Origin: Candidatus Woesearchaeota archaeon
GTDB taxonomy: Archaea > Nanobdellota > Nanobdellia > Woesearchaeales > JACPBV01
Reading direction: 5' to 3'
Assembly (NCBI GenBank): GCA_019322475.1
Contig: JAHWIN010000080.1
Coordinates: 1-5,384, forward strand
Length of the DNA stretch: 5,384 bases
The notes below the pieces were generated by a model that saw only the letters and a program-made list of their open reading frames with translations, made no database searches and was not told the DNA's origin. Shown in pieces: positions 5,105 through 5,384 of this stretch. Position numbers and translations under genes: made by a program. The number at the start of each line of letters is the position of its first letter. Position 1 is the stretch's first letter.

Positions 5105-5171
5105 AAAAATTATCAAATTGCCGAACAATCCCCACCATTTATGGTTGGGGTTAGGCAATTTGCTAATTTTT
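5105..5171. repeat. Long hairpin 2, same inner fold, different outer arms
   Basis: AAAAATTA-T-CAAATTGCC (5105-5122) pairs with GGCAATTTG-C-TAATTTTT (5154-5171), 17 pairs with one T-C mismatch. The inner stem is CCCC/GGGG and ACCAT/ATGGT with the same single bulged T (5146) and TT loop as hairpin 1. Compared with hairpin 1 the inner arms change TTCAT/ATGAA to ACCAT/ATGGT, so both sides of each pair vary together. The hairpin ends in six T (5167-5172) on the plus strand, so it could also serve as a terminator there. Confidence 0.65.
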
Positions 5172-5324
5172 TCGAATCACCCCTCCAGAATTATTATAAA
5201 CTTCTAATTCACCTGCATTCAATTTCAAAGAATTAAGATTCTATTCTTTTCAATTTCTTAGAACTTTAATTTCAACAGTACGACAATATCGTATGGTTCA
5301 AAACCTTGTTCTTTAATTATCTAA
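5172..5324. other. AT-rich intergenic stretch with small dyads
   Basis: No gene is seen. The stretch holds AGAAT-TAAG-ATTCT (5229-5242) and TACGA-CAATA-TCGTA (5279-5293), the latter about 30 bases past the stop codon of the minus-strand gene. It also holds a possible minus-strand TATA box TTTATAATAA (5200-5191). That box would start transcription near 5170, at the foot of hairpin 2. Confidence 0.4.
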
Positions 5325-5384
5325 TCACATCCCATACCTAAACTTTCTCTTCCTCAAAACAATAATAACCAACAATACAATAAC
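5325..5384 (-). CDS. C-terminus of a membrane-anchored protein (cut by window edge)
   Basis: Nineteen codons and a TGA stop are visible on the minus strand, entering from beyond position 5384. The residues are ten consecutive strongly hydrophobic ones (VIVLLVIIVL) followed by RKRKFRYGM and the stop. A hydrophobic helix followed by a short basic tail is the typical end of a single-pass or multi-pass membrane protein with its tail held inside by the positive charges, as in archaeal surface proteins with C-terminal anchors. It converges on the small RNA and hairpins. Because so little is visible, an accidental open frame cannot be excluded, but the hydrophobic-then-basic order argues for a real gene end. 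Confidence 0.45.
   Translation of the reverse strand, partial: VIVLLVIIVLRKRKFRYGM

Noticed and set aside
5043..5171. CRISPR repeats
   Set aside because: There are only two units, they differ in sequence outside the core, and there are no regular spacers or cas genes.
4904..5171. A complete IS200/IS605 element with TnpB guide RNA
   Set aside because: No tnpA or tnpB coding sequence or fragment is found on either strand, and the hairpin flanks do not end in a shared cleavage-type motif.

Overview
The window looks like a piece of an AT-rich archaeal chromosome, possibly DPANN-like, although the lineage cannot be fixed from this sequence. The archaeal reading rests on a two-ring Cdc48/VAT ATPase with VAT-type pore loops. 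It is also supported by TATA boxes about 26 bases upstream of start codons with almost no leader, and by an internal ribosome-binding site that matches the archaeal anti-Shine-Dalgarno.

Layout: Positions 1-164 have no convincing gene and carry several hairpins, the best being a 39-base two-segment hairpin at 82-120. Positions 165-2678 (-) encode the Cdc48-family AAA+ unfoldase, which has an unusual extra segment of about 70-75 residues in the lid of its first ATPase ring. Positions 2679-2801 hold its promoter. Positions 2802-3984 (-) are a two-gene operon: a nucleotidyltransferase-like protein (290 aa), followed with an 11-base overlap by a 106-aa basic protein that faintly resembles RelE-type toxins. 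Positions 3985-4134 are a divergent regulatory region with two TATA boxes and a perfect 7-bp dyad next to the operon start. Positions 4135-4821 (+) encode a 228-aa helical, AT-rich protein with an RxxxxH motif of the kind seen in HEPN ribonucleases.

The 3' part, 4822-5384, has almost no coding capacity. It holds an apparent small RNA gene (about 4904-4992) with its own TATA box, a terminal 8-bp closing stem and a T-rich end. Next come two tandem long hairpins (5043-5101 and 5105-5171) that share the same inner fold with compensating base changes but have unrelated outer arms. The last 60 bases encode the C-terminus of a membrane-anchored protein on the minus strand.

The part most likely to be an undescribed system is 2802-5171. 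A nucleotidyltransferase/RelE-like operon lies head to head with a HEPN-like gene, next to a candidate structured RNA and tandem hairpins whose inner part resembles the right-end hairpins of IS200/IS605 (TnpB) elements. The toxin-antitoxin/defence reading is inference from motifs and arrangement. No homology search could be run.
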